Source: Symsagittifera roscoffensis
Lineage: Eukaryota; Xenacoelomorpha; Acoela; Convolutidae
Reading direction: 5' to 3'
NCBI RefSeq assembly: GCF_963678635.1
Contig: NC_087067.1
Span: 19,483,018 to 19,547,017 of the forward strand
DNA length: 64,000 nucleotides
The translations under genes and the position numbers were made by a program. The notes beneath the pieces were generated by a model. The model searched no databases and was not told the DNA's origin. It worked only from the letters and a program-made list of their open reading frames with translations. Shown in pieces: positions 21,490 to 32,460 of the stretch. Positions within the stretch are counted from its first letter, which is position 1. Each line of letters begins with the position of its first letter.

Positions 21490-21835
21490 GCCTCCCCTTC
21501 TCCTAACTGGGACGTTTCGGCTAACTGGGTCGTTTCGGCCAATCGGGTTGTTTTGGCCAATCGGGTCGTTTCGGCCAATCGGGTCGTTTCGGCCAATCGG
21601 GTCGTTTCGGCCAATTGCGTCGTTTCGGCCAATTGGCCACCTTCTGACAAATTTTGGCTAATTGGACACTTTTGGCCAATTCGGCAGTTTCGAGCCACTT
21701 TCGGTTATTGCAAAATTTCAGCCAATTGGGTCTTGTTTGGACAAATATCGGCTAATTGGACACTTTCGGCCAATTGGGTCGTGTTTGGACAATTTTCGGC
21801 TAATTGGACACTTTCGGCCAATTGGGTCGTTTGGG
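21490..21835. repeat. Minisatellite in BEL leader
   Basis: An 18-bp motif close to gtcgtttcggccaatcgg is repeated about seven times at 21505-21640. A related longer motif (ggctaattggacactttcgg) is repeated in the next 200 bp. Each unit contains the self-complementary core ttggccaa or a variant. On the minus strand it reads as a six-residue repeat (AETTRL), in the frames 21351-21698 and 21705-21950. The position between LTR and gag suggests a structured leader rather than a protein. Confidence 0.85.
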
Positions 21836-21886
21836 AATGCTTTCCACGAAGAATTGTCCTCTGGAATATTGACCGTAATACTGTCC

Positions 21887-21900
21887 GGGTCGGCGGACCA
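21887..21900 (-). promoter_or_regulatory. Putative tRNA primer-binding site
   Basis: On the plus strand gggtcggcggacca reads like a tRNA 3' end finishing in CCA, three bases from the LTR edge at 21904. On the minus (element) strand this gives TGG shortly after the LTR, as expected for a primer-binding site. The tRNA was not identified. Confidence 0.5.
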
Positions 21901-21903
21901 AAA

Positions 21904-22551
21904 TGTGCCGCACTCTCGTATCCTGTAAGACCTACAAAAACCTGCTCCAATATTTGTAAATTATCGGCAATTTAACAGATAATATAAAGAATAAGTAATA
22001 TCTGAAACAATGGGTTAAACATTTTTCGGTTAACATTTTTAGCAATATGGTTTCCAACAATCTCAAAAATCTATAAACATTTTGATGGCAAACTGACCTT
22101 AATCGGACAAACCAGTAGTTTTCAAGGCTTTTTGTCTAAGCAAATCTAATTTTAGCTTTTTCACTTTCGCGCTATAATGACGTCATTAATTTAAGATCAA
22201 TTTAAGCGCGAACATCTTTCGCGCCCAAAGGAGCGAAAACGGGTGCGAGTTTTACGGCCGGTTGAGTTAGCTACCCGGAGCGGGTGGTAACTACGGCGGA
22301 TCGGGCTATGTTGTCTTTTCCGTAATTAAGGGTTTTTATACGAGCCAGAGGGTAGTGTCCCTTTGGGCTGCGTTCGTCAACAATCCACACTAAATCCCCT
22401 GTTTTTAAAATAACGTCACTATCGGAGTGCCACTTACTGCGTTTATTCAGCGCTGGCACATAATCTTGCAGCCAACGACTCCAAATTGCGTTGGCGTAGC
22501 TTTGCGCTCGGATATATTGCTTTCGATGGTTCGAAGTGCTGCTGGAAAGAC
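21904..22551 (-). repeat. BEL direct repeat, right copy (LTR plus truncated second pol end)
   Basis: It is collinear with 12926-13573 (offset 8978). It contains the LTR and, on its outer side, the integrase C-terminal frame (22271-22459). An ordinary 5' LTR would be followed by target DNA; here pol sequence continues and stops abruptly at 22551, joined to an array unit. Confidence 0.85.
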
Positions 22552-22552
22552 G

Positions 22553-25002
22553 TATAAATTTTGAAATTGGTTCTGTATAAAATAATCAATTAAAAGAAAA
22601 GATCAGAATAAACTGCAAGTACTTGTTCTGAAAAGAAGACCTGTTTACATAGTGAAATAACCAAAAAAAATTTCTTGTTATTTTTAAATTAATTTTTTGA
22701 TTAATTAGATCAATTTCATTTGCCCTTTAAGCTTGTTTATGAAAAAGTGGGCAATAGTGGAAGGTCATCAAATTGGTCTCGAGTCATTGTCAACATATCG
22801 TCGAACAAGTCACTGAAGACCGATTTGAGACAATTTTGATAGAGAACACTGCCGTATCGTTCATGGTGGATAGCCTCGGACACCGCAAAGAAACTATAGA
22901 GCTGCTTGAAACGCTCTGACAAGGGCGTTGCGAAAAAGAAAAGAAGTTGGGCCGCACAACAAAAAGCGGAGTTTAATGATCTAGGGCAGAGGAGCCAGTT
23001 GGCAGTGACCTGCGAAAAATTTTTGCAAGAGTAATTTGAGAAACAAAACAGGACAAATTCGTCGGCGTAAGGTCTTATGGCGAAAACAATTGTTAGAACA
23101 GAAGGATAATTACTTTTTGCTTGGCGTTTTGCTGGGCTGACGCTAGAAGACCTAACCTTGCACGACTAAGTGAAGATAGATGATAAAGGTCTGAACATTT
23201 ACAACCTGCAGGCCCTTGATCTGGCTCGTGACTACTCCGGATTGAACCTGGTTAGATTAAAAGATGCGATTTGTTTCTTGAGTTAGATAATTTCCGTGAT
23301 TCCACGTGCAGTAATTATGGCCCATCATCTGAATGCAAGAAAAGTGGGTCTTCGAAAACTTGGTTTTCCACAATTATTCTGGACGTTTCATTTCTGGATG
23401 TTTCTACCATCAATTGAGAAGAATGATCAGTCTAGAGAATCTCTGGGAACCACGCAAAGAATGATAAAAATGGGAAACTACCAAAAAAGAAATTTTTAGC
23501 AGTCATGACGATGACCTCTACTTGATGAGAGCTGAGGATTACTCCAAACCATCAAAAAGATGTTGAATATCAGTGGGTAACTCCTACAAAATTTTCTTGA
23601 AGGCAGAAGCAGCGCATATATGAACAATGAGGTTACTGAGCTTATAAAGATCTGAATAAAAACCATAATACATGTCCTGCAAAAATATAAAAGCTAAACT
23701 TTGGTCTCGTTTCCTGAGAAAAAAATCCTCAAATATGTACGTCGATCAGATAAAAGGTTGAAAAGGAACTCGGTGGCGAAGAGAATGTCTCGGTGACCAA
23801 CTTAGGTGTAGTTTGGAAAGTGCTCAGGTGATCGTTTTGCTCACATCCTCAAGCTAGGCTGACTGACCGGAACACACCAGAGAAGAACTGGGTGACCGCC
23901 ATATGGTCCACAAACTCAAGTTGTCTCATCAAGCGACTCTGAATGGCAAACATGAGAAGCTGCAAGATAATCGGTTACTTGTCTAGTTTTGGAGGCGAGT
24001 GGAGGAGGGCATTAGAGTGATTGAAGATTTGTGACAATCCAATTGTTTCAGAAGAAGAACCTCGAAAAACAGCCCAAGAATCAAATGGTCATTGGAGTCT
24101 TGTTCAGGGGCGCCACAAATGAATCAAAAATAATTGAAGTGTTGGAAAAAGATCTAGAGGCTGAAATTGTATTTTCAAATAGTGAGGGACAAGCGCTGCC
24201 AACCAATGCAAAAAATTTGGCGGGGCTAGTAGTGGCCAAATATTGTAAAGGCAATTATCATTGGATATGTTTTTATTGATCGATAAATGATTCTGAGTTT
24301 CAAAATGAATACGTCTCGCGCGCATGTCTCGCCAATCGCATATTCTGTTACAGAAACTGCGAAGAGCGGTAGTACCATGAACGAAGGTGAAAATGATAAA
24401 TTGAATTGAAAATTGAGAACGAGAACTCTTGAGTTATAAGAATGAAAATAGCAGCGATTTCGAAAGACAAAGCACAGGAAAAGTCAAAAAAATGCTGTAG
24501 ACAAAATTGATTTGGTTCAGGCGCTATTTGAACCACTACAAGAGGCGTCTGGGACAGGAATAGACGAAGCATCAGTCTGATGCGCGGGGACTATCCTCGT
24601 CATTGAACTGTTCAAATTTTCTGGTATTCCAAGAAAAGCAACTCGTGTTTGTAATGGGATGTGGGGAGATCAGTTCTATGGGATTACAAGATCACCAACA
24701 GAGTCTTACGGTAATTGCCACGAGCTCCATTTAGCATTACGATAGATTGAGAAGAATGGTTGCGATAACGAGAGTCGATGTCATACACAAACGAAAACAT
24801 ACAAGCCAACGAATACAGCCGGAGACCAAAGTCGTTTGAGACTCCTTGAATGGCCTCCGAAACAAATTTTCACAACATTCAAAATTTTGAATTAATACAA
24901 TCCTGACTTGCAAAACCAGTCTCGTACTAGATTTTGGATCAACCGTACAATCTACCCCCTTCCGCCTAAGAAACATACAGTTAAGTCTCCACCCTAGCCA
25001 CG
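22553..25002 (+). repeat. Array unit 1
   Basis: The shortest unit. It contains the conserved start segment (to about 23590) and the plus-strand frame 24031-24279, which has VIGVLFRGATNESKIIEVLE and DLEAEIVFSNSEGQ; homologous frames occur in units 2, 4 and 5. It lacks the L1-like fragment and the hairpin segment. The protein is not recognised. Confidence 0.75.
24031..24279 (+). pseudogene. Unrecognised array protein fragment, unit 1
   Basis: The 82-residue frame shares the pattern IGVxFRGA..ESK.I.V.E.DLEAEIVFSNSEGQ..P.NAK with frames in units 4 (35864-36169) and 5 (about 41215-41440), and with a frameshifted version in unit 2 (26580-26760). Similarity at protein level between units suggests a former coding function. 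It ends with NYHWIC. I do not recognise the family. Confidence 0.4.
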
Positions 25003-28000
25003 TATAAATTTTGAAATTGGTTCTGTATAAAATAATCAATTAAAAGAAAAGATCAGAATAAACTGCAAGTACTTGTTCTGAAAAGAAGACCTGTTTACAT
25101 AGTGAAATAACCAAAAAAAATTTCTTGTTATTTTTAAATTAATTTTTTGATTAATTAGATCAATTTCATTTGCCCTTTAAGCTTGTTTATGAAAAAGTGG
25201 GCAATAGTGGAAGGTCATCAAATTGGTCTCGAGTCATTGTCAACATATCGTCGAACAAGTCACTGAAGACCGATTTGAGACAATTTTGATAGAGAACACT
25301 GCCGTATCGTTCATGGTGGATAGCCTCGGACACCGCAAAGAAACTATAGAGCTGCTTGAAACGCTCTGACAAGGGCGTTGCGAAAAAGAAAAGAAGTTGG
25401 GCCGCACAACAAAAAGCGGAGTTTAATGATCTAGGGCAGAGGAGCCAGTTGGCAGTGACCTGCGAAAAATTTTTGCAAGAGTAATTTGAGAAACAAAACA
25501 GGACAAATTCGTCGGCGTAAGGTCTTATGGCGAACACAATTGTTAGAACAGAAGGATAATTACTTTTTGCTTGGCGTTTTGCTGGGCTGACGCTAGAAGA
25601 TCTAACCTTGCACGACTAAGTGAAGATAGATGACAAAGATCTGAACATTTACAACATGCTGGCACTGCATCTGGCACGTGATTATTCTGAATTGAACCTG
25701 GCTAGATTAAAAGATGGGATTTGTTTCTTGAGTTAGACAATTTCCGTGATTCCACGTGCAGTTATTTTGGCCCGTCATCTGATTGCAAGAAAGGTGAGGC
25801 TTCGAGAAAACTTGGTTTTCTACCATTATTCTGGACGTTTCATGTCTGGATGTTTCATGTCTGGACGTTTCTACCATGAATTGAGAAGAATGAACATTCT
25901 AGAGAATCTCTGCGAACCATGCAAAGAATGATAAAAATGGAAAACTACCAAGAAAGAAGTTTTTAGCAGTCATGATGATGACCTCTACTTGATGAAAACT
26001 GAGGATTACTCCGAACCATCAAAATGATGTTGAATATCAGTGAATATCTCCTACAATTTTTTCTTGAGGGCAAAAGCAGCGCATATATAAACACTGAGGT
26101 TGCTGAGCTATTAAAAATTTGAATAAAAACCATAATACATGTCCTGGAAATATAAAAGCTAAACAATGGTCTCGTTTCCTGAGAAAAAATACCAAACTCA
26201 ATTATGTACGTCGATCAGATAAAGGGTTGAAAAAGAACTCGGTGGCGACGAGAATGTCTCGGTGACCAAATTAGGTGTAGTTTGGAAAGTTCTCAGGTCA
26301 ACGTTTTGCCCACATCCTCAAGCTAGGCTGAATGACCGGAACACAGAGAAGAACTGGGTGACCGCCATATGGTCCAAAAACTCATGTTGTCTCATCAAGC
26401 GACTCTGAATGGCAAACATGAGAAGCTGCAAGATAATCGGTTACTTGTCTAGTTTTGGAGGCGAGTGGAGGAGGGCGTTAGAGTGATTGAAAATGTGTGA
26501 CAATCCAATTGTTTCAGAAGGAAGACCTCAAAAATCAGCCGTCTTGGCTCACTTGAGTTATTGAGCCCAAGAATCAACTGGTCATTGGAGTCTTGTTCAG
26601 GGCGCTACAAACGAATCAAAAATAATTGAAGTTATGGAAAGTGATCTAGAGGCTCAAGTTGTATTTTCAAATAGTGAGGAACAAGGGCTGCCAACCAATG
26701 CCAAATAATTGGTGGGACTAGTCAAGGCAAAACATTGTAAAAGCAATTATCATTGGATATGTTTAAGTGGAAGTACCAAACCAGAGTATATTGATCGATA
26801 AATGATTCTGGGTTTCAAAATGAATACGTCTGGCGCGCATGTCTCGCCACTCGCACAATCTGTTACAGAAATTATGAAAAGCAGTACCAGGATCGAAGGT
26901 GAAAAATTTAATTGAAATTTGAGAAAGAGAACTCTCGAGTTATAAGAATTAAAAATGCAGCAATTTCGAAAGAACAAGCACAGGAAAATTAACAGAAACG
27001 CTGTGGACGATTCGGTTCAGGCAAAATTAATGGAATTTGAACCGCTACTTGAGGCGTCTGGGACAGAAATATGCGAAGAATCAATCTGATGCGCGGGGAT
27101 TATACTCGTAATTGTGTTGTTCAAACATTCTGGTATTCCGAGAAAAGCAACTCGTGTTTGATATGGGATGTGGTGAGATAGTTTCTATTGGATTACAAGA
27201 CTACCAACAGAATCTTACCGTTATTGCCACGAGCTCCACTTAGCATTACGATAGATTGAAGAGAATGATTTGAGATAATGAGAGTCGAAGTTATTCACAA
27301 ACGAAAACGTACAAGCCAATGAATACAGCCGGAGAACAAAGTCGTTTGCGACTCCATGAATGGCATTTACCATACCTACGGCAGTGAAGCGTTTCTGGAG
27401 TGGCCTTAAATTCTTCCTGTGGTTTAGAGGGACGCTGATTTCTTGCTTGTACACTTTAGCAAACAATCATACGAGTTATAATTCGAAAGACTATCGACCA
27501 TTTCTGACCGACATTGTTCAGGAAGCCTTCAAGCGGCCGCTGTTAACTTGCCGGAATGAGGTAACGGCTGGATGTAAGAGAGCTAGTAAAGTGTCATGAG
27601 ATAACACGAAGAGACCAGAGTCAATGTTAGAAGAAAATTTAGCAAAGCACGTGAGCCTGAGGATTTACACTTCGTTCTGTGGTAAAAGAAAGGGCTAAAT
27701 TAAAGATGCTGCCAAAACACGACTGGATTTTGCAAGAGGAAAACAGTGGATTCAGGCTTACGATCTGGCCAAGGAAGCGTTCTCATTTCGATCTAAGGTG
27801 GCTGGTAGTAGCCTCTAAGCTGTAACGAACTCAAGGTTTTACGTTTTGAGCTGACCGCGAATTGGCTCAGACTGATTGAAGTACAAAAGCACAAAATATA
27901 GTGCCTCTGACCGTTGAGCCAATAGATAAAAAGCCATTTTTTATTCTTCTTATGACATGATTGAACGACTCTTTTAAATACACGTGATGTCATGTGCCTT

Positions 28001-28755
28001 TTTTGTTACATGTAACTTGTTGTCAGTAGCGATTGTCTTTTTTTGTATCCCATCGCTATTACAGATAAGGTCAGTTTCAAATTTCCTGAAAGGAAATCAA
28101 AACTGGTTTGACACTTCTGAAAAATCAAAATCAAATGACCACCAGCTCATGAAAAAATCAAACATGAAAAATGTCAAATCGAAGAGAGCCTACGAAAAAA
28201 CCTTCTTAACTTAAAAAAAATTACAGTAAATGCATAGTTTTTTTTAAAAATCATTAACAACATTCTTCAAAATGTATCCTCAGAAGACGCATTGACCTAT
28301 GAAAAATTGAATAAAGTTAAAAACTACTATATATATATATATTTCTATTTAAGGAAGATTACAGTGTGACACCCTATTGTAAACTCATGGAAAGACTTCA
28401 AATTTCTTTTGAGTTTTTCTTTGATTACCTTGTTAATACTTAGTAGTTCCATGTATAATAAAGTAAATTTGTAAAATAAAAGTAAAATGTGAAATCTTTG
28501 CTTCTTGAAAATCATTAAATTTGCTAATATAGTGTTCTTTTTTCGTCTTGTTTTCCATGTAATTTAAAAATTGAGGCTTCATGTGAAGATGGAATACCCG
28601 TGAAGATAAATTGAGGAATTTTCACAACAATCTAAATTTTGAACCAAAACAAATCCTGACTTGCAACACCAGTCTCATACTAGATTTTGGATCAACCATG
28701 CAATCTCCCCCCTGACGGCTGAGTAAAATACAGTTAAATCTCCACCCTAGCCTTG
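25003..28755 (+). repeat. Array unit 2
   Basis: Its first kilobase copies unit 1 with few changes. It adds a segment with the plus-strand frame 27360-27599 and the hairpin segment at 27861-27923. A short (ta)n microsatellite lies at 28327-28343. The frame homologous to unit 1's protein is broken at about 26600. Confidence 0.75.
27360..27599 (+). pseudogene. Unrecognised array protein fragment, unit 2
   Basis: A 79-residue frame contains AVKRFWSGLKFFLWFRGTLI and YRPFLTDIVQEAFKRPLLTC. Unit 3 carries a near-identical 71-residue version at 32580-32795 (AFKRPLLTC conserved). Units 4 and 5 keep only the first part. No domain was recognised; the aromatic-rich start could be membrane-associated. Confidence 0.35.
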
Positions 28756-29964
28756 TATAAATTTCGACATTGGTTCTTTATAAAAAATCTTTTAAAACAA
28801 AAGATCAGAATAAACTGCAAATACTTGTTCTCAAAAGAAAACCTGTTTACAAAACCAAAACTTTTTTCCTTGTTATTTTTAAATTAGAATTTTTGATTAA
28901 TCAGATCAACTTCTTTTGCCCTCCAAGTTTGTTTAAGAAAAGTGGGCAATCGTGGAAGGTCACCAAATAAGTCTCGAGTCCTTGTCAACATAATGTCGAA
29001 CAAGTCACTGAACTGAGGAGCGACTTGAGACGGTTTTGATAAGCAATATTGCCCGTTTCGTTCATGGTGGATAAACTCGGATACCACAAAAAAAACTATA
29101 GAGCTGCATGACACGCTTAGAAAATGGTGTTGCCAAAATGCAAAGAAGTTGGGCCACACAAGAGAAAGTGGATTTCAATGATCTAGGGCAGAGGAGCCAG
29201 TTGGCGGGGACCTGCGAAAAACTTTTGCATGGGTAATTTGAGAAACAAAACAGAACAAATTCGTCGGCAAAAGGTCTTATGGCGATCACAATTGTTAGAA
29301 CAGAAAGTTAATTACTTTTTGCTTGGCGTTTGGCTGGACTGACGCTGGAAGATCTATCATTGCACGACAAAATGAAGATATATGACAAAGGTCTGAACAT
29401 GTACAACACGCTGGCACTGCATCTGGCACGTGACTATTCTGGATTGAACCTGGCTAGATTGAAAGATGGGATTTGTTTCTTGAGTTAGATAATGTCCGTG
29501 AGTCCAAATGCAGTTATTCTGGCCCGTCATCTGAAAGCAACAAAGGTGAGGCCTCGGAAACTCGGGTTTCTACCATCATTCTGGACGTTTCACTTCTGGA
29601 CGTTTCTACCATCAATTGAGACGAATGACCCGTCTAGAGAATCTCTGAAAACAATGCGAGGAATAATAAAAATAGGAAACTATTGAATAGAAAAGTTTAT
29701 AGCAGTCATGACGATGACCTCTACTTGTTGAAAGCTGAGGATCACTCCAAACCATCAAAAAGATGCTGAATATCACTGGGTATCTCTTACACTCTTTTCT
29801 TCACAACTTTTTCTTTGCAAACGAGTGCAGAAACAGCGCATATATAAACATTGAGGTTGCTGAGATTTTAGAAATCTGAGTTACAACATAATGCATGTCC
29901 TGGAAAATTAAAAGCTAATCTTTGGTCTCGTTTCCTCGAAAAATTTCAAACTCAATTAGGAACG

Positions 29965-30162
29965 TTGATCAGAAAAAGGGTTGAAAACGAATTCGGTGGC
30001 AAAGAGAATGTCTCGGTGACCAACTTACGTGTAGTTTGGAAAGTGCTCAGGCCATCGTGTTGCTCACACCCTCAAGCTAGGCTGAATGACCGGAACACAG
30101 AGCAGAACTGGGTGACCACTAGATGGTCCACAAACTCATGTTGTCTCATCAAGCGACTCTGA
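29965..30162 (+). pseudogene. Unrecognised array protein fragment, unit 3
   Basis: A 65-residue frame with RVENEFGGKENVSVTNLRVV and a following CCSHPQARLND segment. A near-identical frame lies in unit 4 (35060-35257), and degraded versions are in units 1, 2 and 5. It is on the same strand as the other array frames. No family was recognised. Confidence 0.35.
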
Positions 30163-31069
30163 ATGGGAAACATGGGAATAGAAAAGTTGATAACAGTCAT
30201 TACGATGACCACTACTTGTTGAAAGCTGAGAGTTACTCCGAACCATCACAAAGATGTTGAATATCAGTGGGTATCTCCTACAAATTTTTCTTAAAGGCAG
30301 AAGCAGCGCATATATCGACATTGAGGTTGCTGAGCACTCAAAACCTGAATAAAATCATAATGCATGTCTTGGAAATATAAAAGCTAAACTTTGGTCTCGT
30401 TTCCTCAAAAAAATTCAAAGTCAAATATGAATGCCGATCAGAAAAAGGGTTGAAAAGGAATTTGGTGGCGAAGAGAAGGTCTCGGTGACCAACCTAGGTG
30501 TAGTTTGGAAAGTGCTCAGGCCATCGTGTTGCTCACACCCTCAAGCTAGTCTGAATGACCGGATCACATAGAAGATATGGCTGCTGCCCGGCAAAGATGA
30601 AGATCTGGGTGACCAGCATGTGGTCCATAAACTCATGTTGCGTCATCAAGCGACTCTGAAGGACAAACAGGAGAAGCTTGAAGATTCAAGAAAATAGAAT
30701 CGATTACTTAAAGTGATAGAAAATAGAATCGAAATTAAAGTGATTGAAAGTGATCTAGAGGCTGAAATTTGATTACAAGACTACCAACAGAATCTCACCG
30801 TAATTGCCACGAGCCCCACTTAGCATTACAATAGATTAAGGAGAATGTTTTGAGACAACGAGATTCGAAGTCATTCACAAACGAAAACATACATGCTTAA
30901 GAATACAGCCGGAGACCAAAGTCATTTGAGACTGCTTGAATAGCATCCGCCATACCTAGGGATGTGAAGCGTTTCCGGAGTGGCATTAAATTCTTCCCGT
31001 GGTTTGGAGCGACACTGATTTCTCGCTTGTACACTTTGGCAAAAGAATACCTGTTTACACCGTTAATTA

Positions 31070-32460
31070 GAGAATAACCGCAACAACATAATTAAGTTTC
31101 GCAATTTTTGTTGATATAAAAAGGTCACGCCAATTGTAAACCTATAATTTGTTTCTTGAAGTTTGTAGCAAGAGACAACTGAAAATTAGGTGTTCGAAAA
31201 TTTCGCACTCAAAAACAAAAGAAACAATTGGGCGCGTTGTCAAGAATTAAAAACCACCGCATTTCTCGATCTGTAAAAAAAACAGCGTAGGCAAATTTGT
31301 AAAAAAAAAGTTTTTTTCTCAATTATCAAGGTTTGAATTTTTCCAAACGTTGTCTGTAAAATGATTTATTTATCTTTTAACTAGAGATAACTTTTAAAAG
31401 AGATAACTGCAAAATGCAATTGGAAAACTAGAGATTGATAACATTTACAGGTTTGTACACAGAAACAATATAACTGTAGTATGACGAGCCGCATGAAAAA
31501 ATTTAGGGAGAACATAGACTGACAGTTAGAATAATATGGCCCTCGAGGATTTACAAAATGAAATTAAACCTCGATGTTATTGATTTTAAGCACTCGAAAT
31601 TAAATATATGTTTTCGATTTTTTGGGAAGTATAAAACAAGACACCAAGTATTTGTGTTTCCCTGACTGTTTTATAGGGTGATAAATCAGGCATACAAACA
31701 TTTCACTTTGAATTATTTTAACCATCATTTGAGGTTGTTCGCAAAAATTTTCGACTAAGCGAAACAAGATGTCAATACATCGAATAAAATTGAGAAGGCA
31801 GGTTATGCCGTCTGCATATGAAACTAGCTTAGAACACGATCACCCCAAATTTTCATTCTCTCTGTAGAATCAACTGCTTGAAGAAGGGGTTGAAAAAAAA
31901 GTATAAATAAAAACGCGGAAAGAGGGCGACCTCTCCGGGCATCGCAATGAATTTTGAAGGTGGCTGTTAAAAAACCATTTTTGATGAGAAGTGATCTGCC
32001 AGTCTCTCAGATGATTTAGAAAAGTATAAATTTACCTCACATGAATCTCGCTTAGCCAGCCAATCGTTCTGGAGAATTTTTTTTTCTTTCGGTTTTTCGT
32101 TTTGTTGTGTGCATTTTTCTTCCAGGAAAATACGCATGCTGATGATTTCTTACCACTAGCAAAGATTTTTTTTCAATTCTATTACAAATTACATGGGCAA
32201 AATTCCTGTACTGCTTTGGCGTTTACAGATTTCGAGAGAAATTTTTTATTGCTATATAAAAAGTGTTTGGCAGTTTTCCGCCTTGAACAAAATGGTTGAA
32301 TACTTTTGCTAAAATTAATGAACAACATCAGTGAAATTTTTTCTATGACCGAAATGTAAGACCGTCAGATTTGGACAAACTTTTCAAACTCAGTTTATTT
32401 ATAGCCATAAAAATTTCACCTTCCATAAAATGATTGTAGCCATCATTCAAATAATTTTCT
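31070..32460 (-). pseudogene. L1-like element 3' fragment in unit 3
   Basis: Homologous to 36860-38240 (unit 4) and to the tail and RT C-terminal part of the longer L1-like copies at 43-50 kb. It includes the segment around ttgtgtttccctgactgttttatagggtgataaatc, which in the best copy encodes the region after the RT YADD motif. It has no intact frame. It appears to have been carried along when the unit was duplicated. Confidence 0.7.

Larger units (their letters stand above)
12926..22551 (-). mobile_element. BEL/Pao LTR retrotransposon with duplicated end, decayed
   Basis: On the minus strand the order is LTR (21904 side), leader with a minisatellite and an accessory ORF, gag, zinc knuckles, DUF1758-type aspartic protease, RT, A17-type/RNase H region, integrase, and LTR (12926 side). 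This is the standard BEL/Pao order. Both ends carry a 648-bp segment that is collinear without gaps and differs at about three sites. The repeat period is 8978 bp. Because the duplicated segment includes the integrase C-terminus, the right copy is LTR plus the end of a second pol, as in a head-to-tail tandem element truncated at 22551. Coding frames are broken in several places. Confidence 0.85.

Noticed and set aside
21490-21835. CRISPR-like appearance of the repeats
   Set aside because: There are no unique spacers, the units are directly adjacent, and the setting is a eukaryotic retrotransposon.
21351-21950. Six-residue-repeat proteins across the BEL minisatellite
   Set aside because: The open frames follow from the 18-bp period being a multiple of three. 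A structured leader is the simpler explanation.
28325-28345. (TA)n run
   Set aside because: An ordinary microsatellite with no further signal.
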